A stretch of DNA of 57,463 nt from Kiloniellales bacterium (GTDB taxonomy: Bacteria; Pseudomonadota; Alphaproteobacteria; Kiloniellales; JAKSDN01): assembly GCA_030064845.1 (NCBI GenBank), contig JASJEC010000040.1:1-57463 (forward strand), written 5' to 3'. Below are positions 46,665 through 57,073 of the stretch, piece after piece; position 1 is the stretch's first letter; every line of letters begins with the position of its first letter. The notes under the pieces were generated by a model. That model saw only the letters and a program-made list of their open reading frames with translations, searched no databases and had not been told where the DNA came from. The position numbers and the translations under genes are program-made.

Positions 46665-48131
46665 GTGACTGAGGCCGACGACGTAAAGCGAGAAGGAGGG
46701 TCCGCCGCGGGGGAAGAGTCCAACCCGCCGGCCAGGACATTCCGCCTTCCGGGCGCGGTCTCCGACGATCCCGACGCCGCACTGTCCGGCGACGTGGGCG
46801 AGCCCCTGGCCGCCAAGCCCTCCGGCGAACAGGTCGGCGAGGAACTGCGCCGCACCCGCGAAAGCTTCGATCAGACCATTGCCGATGTCGCGGCCTCGCT
46901 CAACATCCGGCACGTCTATCTCCAGGCCCTGGAAGACGGGGACTTCGACAAGCTCCCCGGCACCACCTACGCCGTCGGCTTCCTGCGCAGCTACGCCGAC
47001 TACCTGGGCCTGGACAGCAAGGACCTGGCCCGCCGGTTCAAGGAGGAAATGGCCGGCCGCCAGGACGCCACGCAGCTGGTCTTCCCGGTCCCGACCTCGG
47101 AGAGCCGCTTACCGGGCGCCGCGCTGATTCTGGTTTCCCTCGTGCTCTGCGCCCTCGCCTACGGCACCTGGAGCTTCTTCACCAAGCCGGAGCCCCAGGT
47201 CGCCGAACTCGTCCCCGCGGTACCCAACAGGCTGCAAGGCCTCCTGGACGAGGAGGCCGGAACCCTGCCCGGCGGTGCGAACGGGGCGCAGGCGGAGGCC
47301 ACGGCCTCGAACCTGAACGGATCCGAAGTGAGTGCCAACATCGCGCTCGCCGACGGCGGCCCGAAAGAGGCCCTGCCGGTGGCCGCGCCGGAGAACGGCG
47401 CGCGCGGCGACGAGGCGGCGTCCAACGGGGCGGCGTCCGACGGGGCGGACGAGCCGGCGCCGGCGGCTGCCGATTTCGAGGTTCCGGCCTACGAAGCGGC
47501 CCCGCTGGCCGAGGCGGAGACCCTGGCGGCGCGTCAGCCCGAGCCGGCGGCCGAGCCCGAACCGGCCCCGGAACCGGCCGTGGCACCGGTGGCGGAAGCG
47601 GGCCGGCAATCGGAGACGGTACCGGCCTCGTTGCCGTCCGTGGCCGCGGCGCCGCGCCCGGCCGCCGCCGAGCCCGAGGCGGCCCCCAGCGTTTCGGCCG
47701 CGCCCGAAGCGGCAGCGCAGCAGACGGCGGGCGGAGAGGCGGCGTCGACAGGTCCCTTGCCGATTCCCAAGCCGCCCGAACTCGACCCGGCGCCGGCGGC
47801 GGCCGGGACCCAGACCGCCGCCCGAGCCAGGGAGCCCCGCGTCTACGGCGCCGAGAACGACACCTCGCGGATCGTGCTCCGGGCAACCCAGGACTCCTGG
47901 GTCCAGGTCCGGGCCGGAACCGACGAGCTGCTCCTGACCCGGGTCCTGCAGGCCGGCGACACCTACCGTGTGCCGGACCGTCTGGGTATCACGCTCCAGA
48001 CCGGCAACGCGGGCGGCGTAGAGGTCCTGATCGACGGCCGGAATCTGGGCCCCCTTGGCCCGGCCGGATCGGTGCGCCGAAACGTCCAGCTCGAGGTCGA
48101 CCGGCTCGTCAGCGGCGCGACCCAGCGCTGA
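46665..48131 (+). CDS. RodZ-like helix-turn-helix membrane protein (DUF4115)
   Basis: 488 residues from GTG 46665. An acidic N-tail is followed by an HTH_25 domain (about 55-125: [48 protein letters not shown]), one membrane helix (about 146-168, [20 protein letters not shown]), a very long Ala/Glu/Pro-rich periplasmic linker (about 190-390) and a C-terminal DUF4115 beta domain ([32 protein letters not shown]). RodZ links MreB to the cell wall. Order rodZ-ispG-hisS is widely conserved. I withhold a firm symbol because alphaproteobacterial members are divergent. Confidence 0.85.
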   Translation: MTEADDVKREGGSAAGEESNPPARTFRLPGAVSDDPDAALSGDVGEPLAAKPSGEQVGEELRRTRESFDQTIADVAASLNIRHVYLQALEDGDFDKLPGTTYAVGFLRSYADYLGLDSKDLARRFKEEMAGRQDATQLVFPVPTSESRLPGAALILVSLVLCALAYGTWSFFTKPEPQVAELVPAVPNRLQGLLDEEAGTLPGGANGAQAEATASNLNGSEVSANIALADGGPKEALPVAAPENGARGDEAASNGAASDGADEPAPAAADFEVPAYEAAPLAEAETLAARQPEPAAEPEPAPEPAVAPVAEAGRQSETVPASLPSVAAAPRPAAAEPEAAPSVSAAPEAAAQQTAGGEAASTGPLPIPKPPELDPAPAAAGTQTAARAREPRVYGAENDTSRIVLRATQDSWVQVRAGTDELLLTRVLQAGDTYRVPDRLGITLQTGNAGGVEVLIDGRNLGPLGPAGSVRRNVQLEVDRLVSGATQR

Positions 48132-48279
48132 TCACAAGCCCTACCGCGTTTCCTGCAGGGTTGAAGTTCCCCCCTTTCCAGCGCATCTTGTGGCGCAGGC
48201 GGCGGCGGGTTACGGCGCGCGCCATATCCAGCGGCCGGCCCGATTTCAAGCCGCCGAAAAGCCATGGAGTTTCCGCGCT

Positions 48280-49428
48280 ATGAGCGTTCGACCCTATCGC
48301 GACATCGTCCGTCGCAAGTCGCGCCAGATCCAGGTGGGCAAGGTTGCGGTCGGTGGCGACGCGCCGATCTCCGTGCAGTCCATGACCAACACCCTGACCT
48401 CCGACGTCGCGGCGACGATCAAGCAGATCCGCGATCTGGAGATCGCCGGCGCTGACATCGTGCGGGTTTCCTGCCCCGACGAGGACTCCACGGCCGCGCT
48501 CAAGAAGATCGTTCCGGAAGTGACCGTGCCGATCGTGGCCGACATCCACTTCCACTATAAGCGCGCCCTCGAGGCGGCCGAGGCGGGCGCGGCCTGTCTG
48601 CGCATCAACCCGGGCAACATCGGCTCGCGCGAGCGGGTGCGCGAGGTGGTGAAGGCGGCTCGCGATCACGGCTGCTCCATGCGCATAGGCGTCAATGCCG
48701 GCTCGCTCGAGCGCGACCTCCTGGAGAAGTACGGCGAGCCCTGTCCGGAAGCCATGGTGGAGAGCGGGCTGAACCACGCCCGTCTGCTCGAGGACGAGGA
48801 CTTCTTCGAGTTCAAGATCTCGTGCAAGGCCTCCGACGTGTTCCTCGCGGTCGCCGCTTACATGGGGCTGGCCGAGGCCTGCGACTATCCGCTGCACATC
48901 GGCATCACCGAGGCCGGCGGCCTGCGCAGCGGCACCGTGAAATCCTCGATCGGACTAGGCAATCTGCTCTGGTCCGGCATCGGCGACACGCTCAGGGTCT
49001 CGCTTTCGGCCGACCCCGTCGAAGAGATCAAGGTCGGCTTCGACATGCTGAAGGCCCTGGGGCTGCGCCACCGTGGCGTCAATGTGATCTCCTGCCCGTC
49101 CTGCGCGCGGCAGCAGTTCGAGGTGATCAAGACGGTGGAGGTCCTGGAAGAGCGGCTGGCCCACATCACGACGCCCATGACCCTCTCGGTGATCGGCTGC
49201 GTGGTCAACGGGCCGGGCGAGGCGCGCGAGACGGACATCGGCTTCACCGGCGGCGGCAACGGCACCCACCAGGTCTACATCAGCGGCCTGCCCCATCACC
49301 GGCTCAAGGACGAGAGCATCGTCGATCACCTGGTCGGCCTGGTCGAGCAGAAGGCGGCCGAGATCGAGGCCGCGAAAGCGGCCGAAGAGGCCGGCGAAAC
49401 CCCGAGGATCGCCTCCGCCGGCTCGTAG
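48280..49428 (+). CDS. ispG: 4-hydroxy-3-methylbut-2-en-1-yl diphosphate synthase (flavodoxin)
   Basis: 382 residues from ATG 48280; a longer frame from 48055 has no similarity. Converts MEcPP to HMBPP in the non-mevalonate isoprenoid pathway using a 4Fe-4S cluster. Cluster ligands C272 and C275 (SCPSCARQQ), C307 and E314 (GCVVNGPGE) are all present. The TIM barrel shows [33 protein letters not shown] and [20 protein letters not shown]. Compact bacterial form. Confidence 0.97.
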   Translation: MSVRPYRDIVRRKSRQIQVGKVAVGGDAPISVQSMTNTLTSDVAATIKQIRDLEIAGADIVRVSCPDEDSTAALKKIVPEVTVPIVADIHFHYKRALEAAEAGAACLRINPGNIGSRERVREVVKAARDHGCSMRIGVNAGSLERDLLEKYGEPCPEAMVESGLNHARLLEDEDFFEFKISCKASDVFLAVAAYMGLAEACDYPLHIGITEAGGLRSGTVKSSIGLGNLLWSGIGDTLRVSLSADPVEEIKVGFDMLKALGLRHRGVNVISCPSCARQQFEVIKTVEVLEERLAHITTPMTLSVIGCVVNGPGEARETDIGFTGGGNGTHQVYISGLPHHRLKDESIVDHLVGLVEQKAAEIEAAKAAEEAGETPRIASAGS

Positions 49429-49461
49429 GCCGCCGGCTCTTACGCCAAGACGGAGAAATCT

Positions 49462-50706
49462 GTGTCTGCGTTGCAGCCGGTTCGCGGCACCCACGACATA
49501 TTGCCCGAGGAGATGCGCAGACACCGCTTCGTCGTCGAGACGGCGCGCGAGCTCGCCGAGCGCTACGGCTATCACGAGATGACCACGCCGGCGTTCGAGT
49601 TCACCGAGATCTTCAGGCGCACTCTGGGCGAGACCTCGGACGTCGTGACCAAGGAGATGTACACCTTCTCCACGAGCGGCGACGAGCAGCTCACGCTGCG
49701 GCCCGAGGCTACCGCGGGGGTCGCGCGGGCGTTGATCTCGAACGGGCTGACCCAGACCCTGCCGCAGAAGTATTTCTACGCCGGCCCCATGTTCCGCCAC
49801 GAGCGCCCGCAGAAGGGCCGCCAGCGGCAGTTCCATCAGATCGACGTGGAACTGCTCGGCGTGGCCGAGCCGCTGGGCGACGTCGAGATCATCGCGGTCG
49901 GCGCGCACGTGCTGGACGCGCTCGGCGTTCTGGACAAGACGACCCTGGAGCTCAATACCCTGGGCGATCCGGAGAGCCGCCACGCTTATCGCGACGCGCT
50001 GGTTGAATACTTCCAGGCGCACCGCGACCGCTTGTCGGAGGACAGCCTGGATCGGCTCGAGCGCAATCCCCTGCGCATCCTCGATTCCAAGGACAAGGGC
50101 GACCGTTCGGTGGTCGCGGACGCGCCCTCCTTCGAAGACTATCTCAATGCCGAGAGCGTCGAGTTCTTCGAGCAGGTCAAGGCCGGCCTGGATGCGATCG
50201 GCATCGCCTACCAGCTAAATCCGCGCCTCGTCCGGGGACTCGACTACTACACCCACAGCGTCTTCGAGTTCATCACGACAGAGCTGGGCTCCCAGGGCAC
50301 GGTCCTTGGCGGCGGACGTTACGACGGCCTCGTCGAGCTGATCGGCGGGCCCTCGACGCCGGGCGCCGGCTGGGCCGCAGGGATCGAGCGGCTTGCCATG
50401 CTGATCGAGGAGCCGAATGAACCGCCGCGGCCCTTCGCCGTGGTGCCGGTCGGGGCCGAGTGCGAGGCGGCCGCCCTGACCTTGGCCCAGCAATTGCGGC
50501 AGGCCGGCTTTGCCGTCGAGCTGACCTTCAGCGGCAACTTGAAGAAGCGGATGAAGCGCGCCGACAAGGTGAAGGCGCGCGCGGCGCTGATTCTGGGCTC
50601 CGACGAGGTGGCCCGGAACGCCGCGACCTTGCGCGACCTCGATACGGGCGAGCAGGAACTCGTGTCCCTCGACGCACTGAGCGACCGGCTCGTCCAGTTC
50701 CGCTAG
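49462..50706 (+). CDS. hisS: Histidyl-tRNA synthetase
   Basis: 414 residues from GTG 49462 (GGAG about 8 nt upstream). Class II synthetase: [16 protein letters not shown], motif 2 region [23 protein letters not shown], HisA motifs [15 protein letters not shown] and motif 3 [13 protein letters not shown], then an anticodon-binding domain (about 325-410). Charges tRNA-His. Follows ispG by 33 bp and precedes hemA by 9 bp. Confidence 0.96.
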   Translation: MSALQPVRGTHDILPEEMRRHRFVVETARELAERYGYHEMTTPAFEFTEIFRRTLGETSDVVTKEMYTFSTSGDEQLTLRPEATAGVARALISNGLTQTLPQKYFYAGPMFRHERPQKGRQRQFHQIDVELLGVAEPLGDVEIIAVGAHVLDALGVLDKTTLELNTLGDPESRHAYRDALVEYFQAHRDRLSEDSLDRLERNPLRILDSKDKGDRSVVADAPSFEDYLNAESVEFFEQVKAGLDAIGIAYQLNPRLVRGLDYYTHSVFEFITTELGSQGTVLGGGRYDGLVELIGGPSTPGAGWAAGIERLAMLIEEPNEPPRPFAVVPVGAECEAAALTLAQQLRQAGFAVELTFSGNLKKRMKRADKVKARAALILGSDEVARNAATLRDLDTGEQELVSLDALSDRLVQFR

Positions 50707-50715
50707 CGACCCGCC

Positions 50716-52008
50716 ATGGCCGACCGGCGGGATACGATCGGGCGATTCTTCGTGTTCGGTGTCAACCACCGCTCCGCGACGCCGGCGCTGCGCGAGCGCT
50801 TGCTCATGGACATCGAGGAACACACGGGCCTGCTGCAGGAAATCGGCGCCAGCGGCCTGGAGGAGGCCCTGGTGCTGGCGACCTGCGACCGACTCGAGAT
50901 CGTGGCGCTGGATCCGGCGCCCGAGACGGCGCCCGAACGCCTGGTGCCGGTCTTCGCCCGGCGCGGGGCGGTGCCGGTCCAGGAGGTCCGAGCCCAGAGC
51001 TATCATCATCTCGGCGAGGCGGCGCTGCGCCATCTCTTCGCCGTTGCGTCCTCGCTCGACAGCCAGATCGTCGGCGAACCGCAGGTCCTGGGCCAGGTCA
51101 AGCAGTGCCACCGGCTGTCCGCCGCCGCCGGTCTGCTTGGGGCCGAGCTGGAGCCCCTGCTGCAGGCCGCCTACGGCACGGCGAAACGGGTGCGCGCCGA
51201 GACCGCGGTGGCCGAGCGGCCGGTCTCGATCGCCGCCTCCGCGGTCATGGTGGCGCGCGATCTGCACGGCGATCTGGCGCGCTGCCAGGCCGCGCTGGTA
51301 GGCTTGGGCGAGATGGGCGACTTCATGGCGCTGGAGCTTCAGGAGGCCGGGCTCGAACAGCTGACGGTGCTCCACGGCTCCCTGCGCCGGGCCGAGGCCG
51401 CGGCTCGGCGGCTCGGCTGCCACTTCCGTCCGCTCGACGAACTGCCCGAGGCCCTGGTCAAGGCCGACATCGTCGTGACCGCGACCGGCGCCGGCAGGCA
51501 CACGGTGACCGAGGCCATGGTGGCGGCCGCGCTCAAGAGCCGGCGCAACAAGCCGATCCTGGCGATCGACGCGGCCGTGCCCGGCGACGTCGAGCCCTCG
51601 GTCGACGGACTGGACGACGCCTTCGTCTACGATCTCGACGACCTGGAGTCGGTGGCGCGGGAAGGCCAGGCGAACCGCGAGGCGGTCGCCAGCGAGGCGT
51701 GGCGGGTCCTGGACGACAGCCTGGCGGCCTTCCTGCTGCGCCGGGCCGAGCGCGCGGCGGTCCCGACGGTCACCGCCCTGCGCGGCCATTTCGAGGCGGT
51801 GCGCCGCGAGGTCCTGGACGAGGGCCGCCAGGACGCGGCGGCGGCGACCAAGCTGCTGATCGCCCGCCTGCTGCACGACCCGAGCGAGACGCTCCGCGCC
51901 CTGGCGGCCGAGGACCCGGAACAGGCCACGGCCGCGGAACGGGCGATCAAGCGCTTGTTCCGCCTGGATCGCGGGGCGCCGCCGCCCGATGAGGAGAAAG
52001 AGTCTTGA
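50716..52008 (+). CDS. hemA: Glutamyl-tRNA reductase
   Basis: 430 residues. First step of C5 tetrapyrrole synthesis: reduces Glu-tRNA to glutamate-1-semialdehyde. [17 protein letters not shown], catalytic C57 in [12 protein letters not shown] (usual form STCNRxE), [20 protein letters not shown], an NADPH domain with [12 protein letters not shown], and a C-terminal dimerisation helix. Use of the C5 route is notable: many alphaproteobacteria instead make ALA with the Shemin ALA synthase, itself named hemA. It overlaps prfA by 4 bp (TTGA). Confidence 0.93.
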   Translation: MADRRDTIGRFFVFGVNHRSATPALRERLLMDIEEHTGLLQEIGASGLEEALVLATCDRLEIVALDPAPETAPERLVPVFARRGAVPVQEVRAQSYHHLGEAALRHLFAVASSLDSQIVGEPQVLGQVKQCHRLSAAAGLLGAELEPLLQAAYGTAKRVRAETAVAERPVSIAASAVMVARDLHGDLARCQAALVGLGEMGDFMALELQEAGLEQLTVLHGSLRRAEAAARRLGCHFRPLDELPEALVKADIVVTATGAGRHTVTEAMVAAALKSRRNKPILAIDAAVPGDVEPSVDGLDDAFVYDLDDLESVAREGQANREAVASEAWRVLDDSLAAFLLRRAERAAVPTVTALRGHFEAVRREVLDEGRQDAAAATKLLIARLLHDPSETLRALAAEDPEQATAAERAIKRLFRLDRGAPPPDEEKES

Positions 52009-53081
52009 GTCTGGAACGAAAGCTCGACCGCGTGGTGACGCGCCGGGACGAGCTCAACGCCCTGATCACCGATCACCCGGACCCGGGGTCGGCGGACTAT
52101 ACCGCCAAGCTCAAGGAGTTGGCCGAGCTCACGCCGGTGGTCGAGCAGGTCGAGGCGCTGCGCGCCCTGCGCCGCGAGCTCGAGGACGTCGAGGCGCTGG
52201 TCGCCGATCCCGAGGCCGACGAGGAGATGCGCGCCCTGGCGGAGGAGGAGCGCAGGAGCCTGCAAGGGCGCGTGCCCGTGCTGGAGCAGGAGGTCAAGCT
52301 GCTGCTGCTGCCGAAGGACGAGGCCGACGACCGCAACGCGATTCTCGAGGTGCGGGCCGGCACCGGCGGCGACGAGGCCGCGCTCTTCGCCGAGGAGCTG
52401 TTCCACATGTACCAGCGCTACGCCGCCGGCCGCGGCTGGCGCTTCGAGCCGATCAGCGTCTCGGAGACCGGGATCGGCGGCTACAAGGAGGCGAGCGCGG
52501 CGATCTCGGGCCCGGGCGTCTTCGCGCGGCTCAAGTTCGAGTCCGGGCCGCACCGGGTCCAGCGCGTGCCGGTCACGGAGTCGGGCGGCCGGATCCACAC
52601 CTCGGCGGCCACCGTCGCTGTGCTGCCCGAGGCCGAGGAGGTCGACGTGCAGATCGACGACAAGGACCTGCGGATCGACACCTTCCGCTCCCAGGGCGCC
52701 GGCGGGCAGCACGTCAACACGACCGACAGCGCGGTGCGCATCACGCACCTGCCGACCGGCGTCGTGGTCTCCTGCCAGGACGAGAAATCGCAGTTCAAGA
52801 ACAAGGCCAAGGCCATGAAGGTGCTGCGCGCCCGGCTCTACGAGCGCCAGCGCGAGGAGCTCGACAGCGCGCGCGCCGAAGCCCGCCGCAGCCAGGTCGG
52901 CAGCGGCGACCGCTCGGAGAAGATCCGGACCTACAACTTCCCCCAGAGCCGCGTGACCGACCACCGCATCAAGCTGACGCTCTACAAGCTGGACCAGGTC
53001 CTGGCCGGCGAGGCCCTCGACGAGCTGATCGAGGCCCTGATCGCCGAGGACCAGGCGGCCCGGCTCGCCGCCGCGGAATGA
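52005..53081 (+). CDS. prfA: Peptide chain release factor 1
   Basis: 358 residues from TTG 52005, whose bases overlap the hemA stop. Recognises UAA/UAG: the tripeptide anticodon is P189-V190-T191 (PxT), and G233-G234-Q235 is the catalytic GGQ loop ([17 protein letters not shown]). Domain 1 helices are complete. Its partner methylase prmC overlaps its stop by 4 bp (ATGA). Two GAGTC sites (52000 and 52007) flank the start. Confidence 0.97.
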   Translation: MSLERKLDRVVTRRDELNALITDHPDPGSADYTAKLKELAELTPVVEQVEALRALRRELEDVEALVADPEADEEMRALAEEERRSLQGRVPVLEQEVKLLLLPKDEADDRNAILEVRAGTGGDEAALFAEELFHMYQRYAAGRGWRFEPISVSETGIGGYKEASAAISGPGVFARLKFESGPHRVQRVPVTESGGRIHTSAATVAVLPEAEEVDVQIDDKDLRIDTFRSQGAGGQHVNTTDSAVRITHLPTGVVVSCQDEKSQFKNKAKAMKVLRARLYERQREELDSARAEARRSQVGSGDRSEKIRTYNFPQSRVTDHRIKLTLYKLDQVLAGEALDELIEALIAEDQAARLAAAE

Positions 53082-53944
53082 GCCGCGCGGCGGTGGACGG
53101 CGAGACCGTCGGACGAGCCCTCGGGCGCGCGGCGGCGCGCCTCGCGGACGCCGGCGTGGAACAGCCGCGGCGCGACGCCCGCCTGCTCCTGGCCGAGGCC
53201 CTGGAGGCCGACGCCGCCCAAGTCGCCGCCTGGCCGGAACGGCGGCTGGCGGCGGCGGCGGCGGCGCGCTTCGAGGGCTTCGTGGCGCGTCGGGCGGCGC
53301 GCGAGCCGGTGTCGCGCATTCTGGGCCGGCGGGAGTTCTGGGGCCTGGAGTTCGCTCTTGGGCCGGCGACCCTCGACCCGCGCCCCGAGACCGAGACCCT
53401 GGTGGAGGCCGTGCTCGAGCGCTGCGCCGACCGCGACGCCGCGATCCCGATTCTCGATCTCGGCACCGGCAGCGGCTGCCTCCTGCTCGCCCTCCTGGCC
53501 GAGCTGCCCCGCGCCTTCGGCCTCGGGCTCGACCGCAGCTTCGAGGCGGCGCGCCAGGCCAGGGCGAACGCGTACGGTCTCGGCCTCGCGGCGCGCAGCC
53601 GCTTCGTGGTCGGCGACTGGTGCGAGAGCCTCGGCGGTGAGTGGAAAGTTATCGTTAGTAATCCACCCTATATAATCAACTCGGACATGGCCGCACTGGC
53701 GCCGGAGGTCGCGCTCTACGATCCCCGAGGCGCGCTGTGCGGCGGCGAAGACGGGTTGGATGCCTACCGTCGCCTGGCAGAGGGGGTGGGCCGGCTTCTC
53801 CCCCGCGACGGCATCCTGGCCCTCGAGGTCGGCGCCGGCCAGGCCGATTGCGTTGTCGAGATTCTGAGCAGAGCAGGACTGCGCGTGTTCGATCGTCGTT
53901 GCGATCTCGCCGGGCTGGAACGTTGCATCCTCGCCGGGCTCTGA
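53078..53944 (+). CDS. prmC: Protein-(glutamine-N5) methyltransferase, release-factor-specific
   Basis: 288 residues. Methylates the Gln of the GGQ motif of release factors. N-terminal helical recognition domain (to about 85; [30 protein letters not shown]), AdoMet motif [16 protein letters not shown] and catalytic N195-P196-P197-Y198. A patch of about 35 bp (53647-53682) encoding [10 protein letters not shown] uses AT-rich codons (GTT, AGT, AAT, CCA, TAT, ATA) unlike the rest of the gene and contains TATAAT. Directly coupled to prfA, its substrate. Confidence 0.94.
   Translation: MSRAAVDGETVGRALGRAAARLADAGVEQPRRDARLLLAEALEADAAQVAAWPERRLAAAAAARFEGFVARRAAREPVSRILGRREFWGLEFALGPATLDPRPETETLVEAVLERCADRDAAIPILDLGTGSGCLLLALLAELPRAFGLGLDRSFEAARQARANAYGLGLAARSRFVVGDWCESLGGEWKVIVSNPPYIINSDMAALAPEVALYDPRGALCGGEDGLDAYRRLAEGVGRLLPRDGILALEVGAGQADCVVEILSRAGLRVFDRRCDLAGLERCILAGL
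53649..53676 (+). promoter_or_regulatory. Tentative promoter inside prmC
   Basis: TTATCG (53649-53654) and a perfect TATAAT (53671-53676) with a 16-nt spacer, in an AT-rich codon patch within prmC. It could serve the DUF4167 gene about 500 bp downstream. It may equally be only a codon-usage anomaly. Confidence 0.25.
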
Positions 53945-54172
53945 GCGAGACCGGGCCGAGAATTGATCGAGGGCAAAAAAATGGGTTGGAATGCCACGCG
54001 AACACCATTACCTTTGGGTCCTGAGCTTATGGCTCCAGCGTTCCAGAGGGACGCGCCGCGATCCCCAAAAGGCCGCGTGAAGGGCGCTCGCAAAATCGTC
54101 GGGATGACGGTGGGCGAGGGGACGCGAGTGGATTTGCCTCCGCTTTCATTCAACGGGCTAAAGTAACGAAAC

Positions 54173-54904
54173 ATGAGACCAGCGAACAATGTGCGGCGGC
54201 CTCGTGGCCGGCCGAACAGAAAGCAACACGGTTCACCGCGTAGCCAGACCTACGACAGCCACGGCCCCGATGTACGCGTTCGGGGCAACGCGACACAGAT
54301 CTACGACAAGTACCTCTCGCTCGCGCGCGACGCCGCCGCATCGGGAGACCGTGTCGCCGCCGAGGGCTACTTCCAGTTCGCCGAGCACTACTTCCGGATC
54401 ATGAACGACTCGACCGATCCGCGGCGGGCCAACCCGCAGCAAGGCCGTGGCGAGCATAGCCAGAACGGGGCCGACCAGCCGCGGGACCGCGAGCAGACGC
54501 GCGGCCAACAGGGCCAGCAGCCCGGGCCGTCCGAGCAGCCGCCCCTGGAGATGGAGCAGCCCTTCATCGACCAGAACCAGGCCCAGGGCATGTGGCCGCC
54601 GCAGGTCGACGGTGCGCCCGACGCCGCCCCGGCGGGTAGCGACGGCGGCGGTCGCCGCCGCGGCGCCTCGCAGAGCGAGACCGAGGCCGACGCGGGCGAC
54701 GAAGCCGGCAACGGGAAGGGCGACGGGGCCGCGAAGAGTGACGGTTCCGACGAAGAGGCGCCACCGCGCCGCGCCGCGCGCGGCCGTCCGCGCGGACGCC
54801 GTAAGGCGAATGGCGCTGCCAAGAGCGACGAGGACACCGCGCCCGAGGAAAAGGACGGCGGGTCACCCGCGTCCGACGCGGAGTCCGAGGGCCTCTCTAC
54901 CTAG
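54173..54904 (+). CDS. DUF4167 domain-containing protein
   Basis: 243 residues. The conserved DUF4167 core is residues 15-80 (NRKQHGSPRSQTYDSHGPDVRVRG, then QIYDKYLSLARDAAASGDRVAAEGYFQFAEHYFRI). The rest is low-complexity: Gln/Gly/Pro-rich, then acidic and basic stretches (PRRAARGRPRGRRK) suggesting nucleic acid contact and disorder. Found after prmC in most alphaproteobacteria. Function unknown; the RG/RPRG patches make RNA or DNA binding plausible. 228 bp from prmC, so it probably has its own promoter. Confidence 0.9.
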   Translation: MRPANNVRRPRGRPNRKQHGSPRSQTYDSHGPDVRVRGNATQIYDKYLSLARDAAASGDRVAAEGYFQFAEHYFRIMNDSTDPRRANPQQGRGEHSQNGADQPRDREQTRGQQGQQPGPSEQPPLEMEQPFIDQNQAQGMWPPQVDGAPDAAPAGSDGGGRRRGASQSETEADAGDEAGNGKGDGAAKSDGSDEEAPPRRAARGRPRGRRKANGAAKSDEDTAPEEKDGGSPASDAESEGLST

Positions 54905-54920
54905 ATTTTTGCGTAGCGTC

Positions 54921-56174
54921 TCAGCTGCCGGTCATCCGGTAGCGGCGAGTCGATGCGAAGCCCGGCCTCGAGTGCTCGAGCAGCCGGTCCTCGAACTCGG
55001 GCGCGCGGCCGCGGCCCAGCTGGCCCAGATGGTCGGCCAGCCAGTGTTCGGCGGAGGCCCGCCCCAGATCCTTCAGCGTGTTCAGAAATTTCGAGTCGGT
55101 CTTCAGCTTGCTGCCGACCTCGCTGCGGGTCATGGAGTCCGGCGGCAGGATATGGTGCAGGCCGAGCCCCTTGAGCCGCCGGCCCAGATCGCTGTCGGAC
55201 GGCACGGCCGAGCGCAGCTCGGTGATCAGGTGGATCTCGCGGATCAGCGGCGCGTTGTTGAGCACCGCCTGAAGGCGCTTCTCGATCTCGGAGGCCGAGA
55301 CCGGCAGGTCGTGCTGCGCCTGGGTGTCGATGTGCACGATCAGGATGTCCGGGGACGCCGCCTTGTGCACCAGCGGCAGCACCGGCGGGTTGGCGGTGAA
55401 GCCGCCGTCCCAGTAGTAGTCGCCGTCGATCTCGATCGCCCGGTGCAGGTTCGGCAGGCAGGCCGAGGCCAGCAGGACGTCGCTGGTGATCTCGCCGTTG
55501 CTGAACAGCCGCGGGCTGCCGGTGTGCACGTTGGTCGCCGAGATGAAGAGCTTCAGCTTGCGCGTGCGCCGCAGGCGGCCGAAGTCGATCAGCTCGTTGA
55601 CCAGGCTGCGCAGTGGGTTGATGTCGAGCGGGTTGAGCTGATAGGGCGAGGTGACCTGGGACAGTAGCCGCAGGTTGCCGCCCTCGCCCAGGAGCCCGCC
55701 GAGCAGGTGGCTCAGCGGGTGGGTGCCGACCGGCGCCATGCTGCCGATCTTGGCGACCGACTGCCAGAGCGCCGCGAGCCGCTCCTTCGCGCCGTCGCGG
55801 CCGCCCTCGAGGTAGCCGCAGGCGAAGGCCGCCGCGTTCATGGCGCCGGCGCTGGCGCCGCTGAGCGCCTCGATGTGCAGCGACTCCTCCTCGACCAGGC
55901 GGTCGAGGACGCCCCAGGTGAAGGCGCCGTGGGAGCCGCCGCCCTGAAGCGCGAGCGCGATGGGCTTCGATCCCTCCGGCGCCGCCGGAGCCGCGCCCAG
56001 CAGCTGCCGGGCGGCCTCGCCGAGCCGCGCCTGCCACGTCGGGCCGTCGGCCTTTCTGTCTTGCGTTCCCAAGTGCCCTTCCCTCTCGTCCGGGGTGGCG
56101 AGCGCCGCCATGACAGCGGCAAGGGCGCTCGCGGGATGCAACGGAATGCTGCGGTGCAATATAGTCTGCGCCAA
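54921..56174 (-). CDS. Patatin-like phospholipase family protein
   Basis: 417 residues from ATG 56174; ATG 56111 is an alternative since the first 60 residues are poorly conserved. Ser-Asp dyad hydrolase: oxyanion motif LQGGGSHGAFTWGVL, nucleophile in LSGASAGAMNA (GxSxG), and WDGGFTANPPVLPLV (DGG). FISATNVHTGSPRLF and LLASACLPNLHRAIEIDGDYY are typical. Cytoplasmic or membrane-peripheral lipid acyl hydrolase; no secretion signal. Convergent with the DUF4167 gene (16 bp apart). Confidence 0.9.
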   Translation of the reverse strand: MAQTILHRSIPLHPASALAAVMAALATPDEREGHLGTQDRKADGPTWQARLGEAARQLLGAAPAAPEGSKPIALALQGGGSHGAFTWGVLDRLVEEESLHIEALSGASAGAMNAAAFACGYLEGGRDGAKERLAALWQSVAKIGSMAPVGTHPLSHLLGGLLGEGGNLRLLSQVTSPYQLNPLDINPLRSLVNELIDFGRLRRTRKLKLFISATNVHTGSPRLFSNGEITSDVLLASACLPNLHRAIEIDGDYYWDGGFTANPPVLPLVHKAASPDILIVHIDTQAQHDLPVSASEIEKRLQAVLNNAPLIREIHLITELRSAVPSDSDLGRRLKGLGLHHILPPDSMTRSEVGSKLKTDSKFLNTLKDLGRASAEHWLADHLGQLGRGRAPEFEDRLLEHSRPGFASTRRYRMTGS

Positions 56175-56282
56175 GCCTTAACAAAGTCCGAAGACTGTGA
56201 CCTTTGTGTAGAAAGATCAGATATGTAGGAAGATCAGCCCCGGGCGCGCAGCCGGCCCGGAGTCGCGGCTCCAGCGCCCGTT

Positions 56283-57041
56283 TTAGGCCAGGGTCAGGGC
56301 GTCGCGGACCGCGAGGGGTCCGCCCGAGACCACCCGGGCGTAGATCCCCATGTCGATGTGGCCGAAGCCCGCCTTGAGGAAGCGCACCACGTTGAGGTCG
56401 CGCTCGGCCGTCGCCGGGTTGACGTGGGTCGCGGCGCAGCGGTCGATGCGGGCGGCCACCTCGAGCCCGGCCCCGCCGAGGGTGATCTTGCGGTCGACCC
56501 AGCCGAACTCCTCCCAGGCCGCCGCGCCCTCGATGTAGACGTTGGCCCGGAAGCGCAGGGGGTCGATGCTCTGCCGCGCGACCCGCTCCAGGTCCCGGAC
56601 GCTCGCCAGGTTGATGATTGAGACGGTCTTCTCGGGAATGTCGAAGAAGCGGTGCCCCTCGGCCTCAACCAGCTTGGGCGCGCCGCGGGTCGCCCCGGCC
56701 ATGTAGCTGGCGAAGAACTGGTTGATCAGGGTGCGGCCCATCGATTCGGTGACCGTGCCGCAGACCACCTGCTTGCCGTCACGCTCGATCGACAGGCGCC
56801 CCGTCTCGGGCTCGAAGCGGGTACGCAGCTTGGCCAGCTTCTCGTCCTTCATCAGCATGAGGAAGTTGGTCTTGGGCATCCACTCGGGGTTCCGCGGGTC
56901 GAACTGGGTGGTGCCGTGGGCCATGGCGAAGCGCCGGTCGTGGGGCAGGCCCTCGCCGGGCGCCAGCTCGGTCCGCTCCAGGGTCTCCCCAGGGAGCCCC
57001 TTGAGGGCGTAGCGGTGGATGCTCTGAACCGTGATCGCCAT
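56283..57041 (-). CDS. MOSC domain-containing protein (MOSC N-terminal beta barrel)
   Basis: 252 residues from ATG 57041-57039. The N-terminal beta barrel (VQSIHRYALKGLPGETLERTEL, GLPHDRRFAMAHG) and MOSC domain (NLASVRDLERVARQSIDPLRFRANVYIEG, WEEFGWVDRKITLGGAGLEV, DRCAATHVNPATAERD) match molybdenum-cofactor sulfurase/mARC-like proteins. The Cys in DRCAATHV sits where mARC enzymes bind molybdenum. It is shorter in domains than mARC partners with ferredoxin fusions. Likely handles or uses Moco; substrate unknown. Confidence 0.88.
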   Translation of the reverse strand: MAITVQSIHRYALKGLPGETLERTELAPGEGLPHDRRFAMAHGTTQFDPRNPEWMPKTNFLMLMKDEKLAKLRTRFEPETGRLSIERDGKQVVCGTVTESMGRTLINQFFASYMAGATRGAPKLVEAEGHRFFDIPEKTVSIINLASVRDLERVARQSIDPLRFRANVYIEGAAAWEEFGWVDRKITLGGAGLEVAARIDRCAATHVNPATAERDLNVVRFLKAGFGHIDMGIYARVVSGGPLAVRDALTLA

Positions 57042-57073
57042 GGCCAGAGCTAAGCCGCCCGCCCCGGCCTCTG

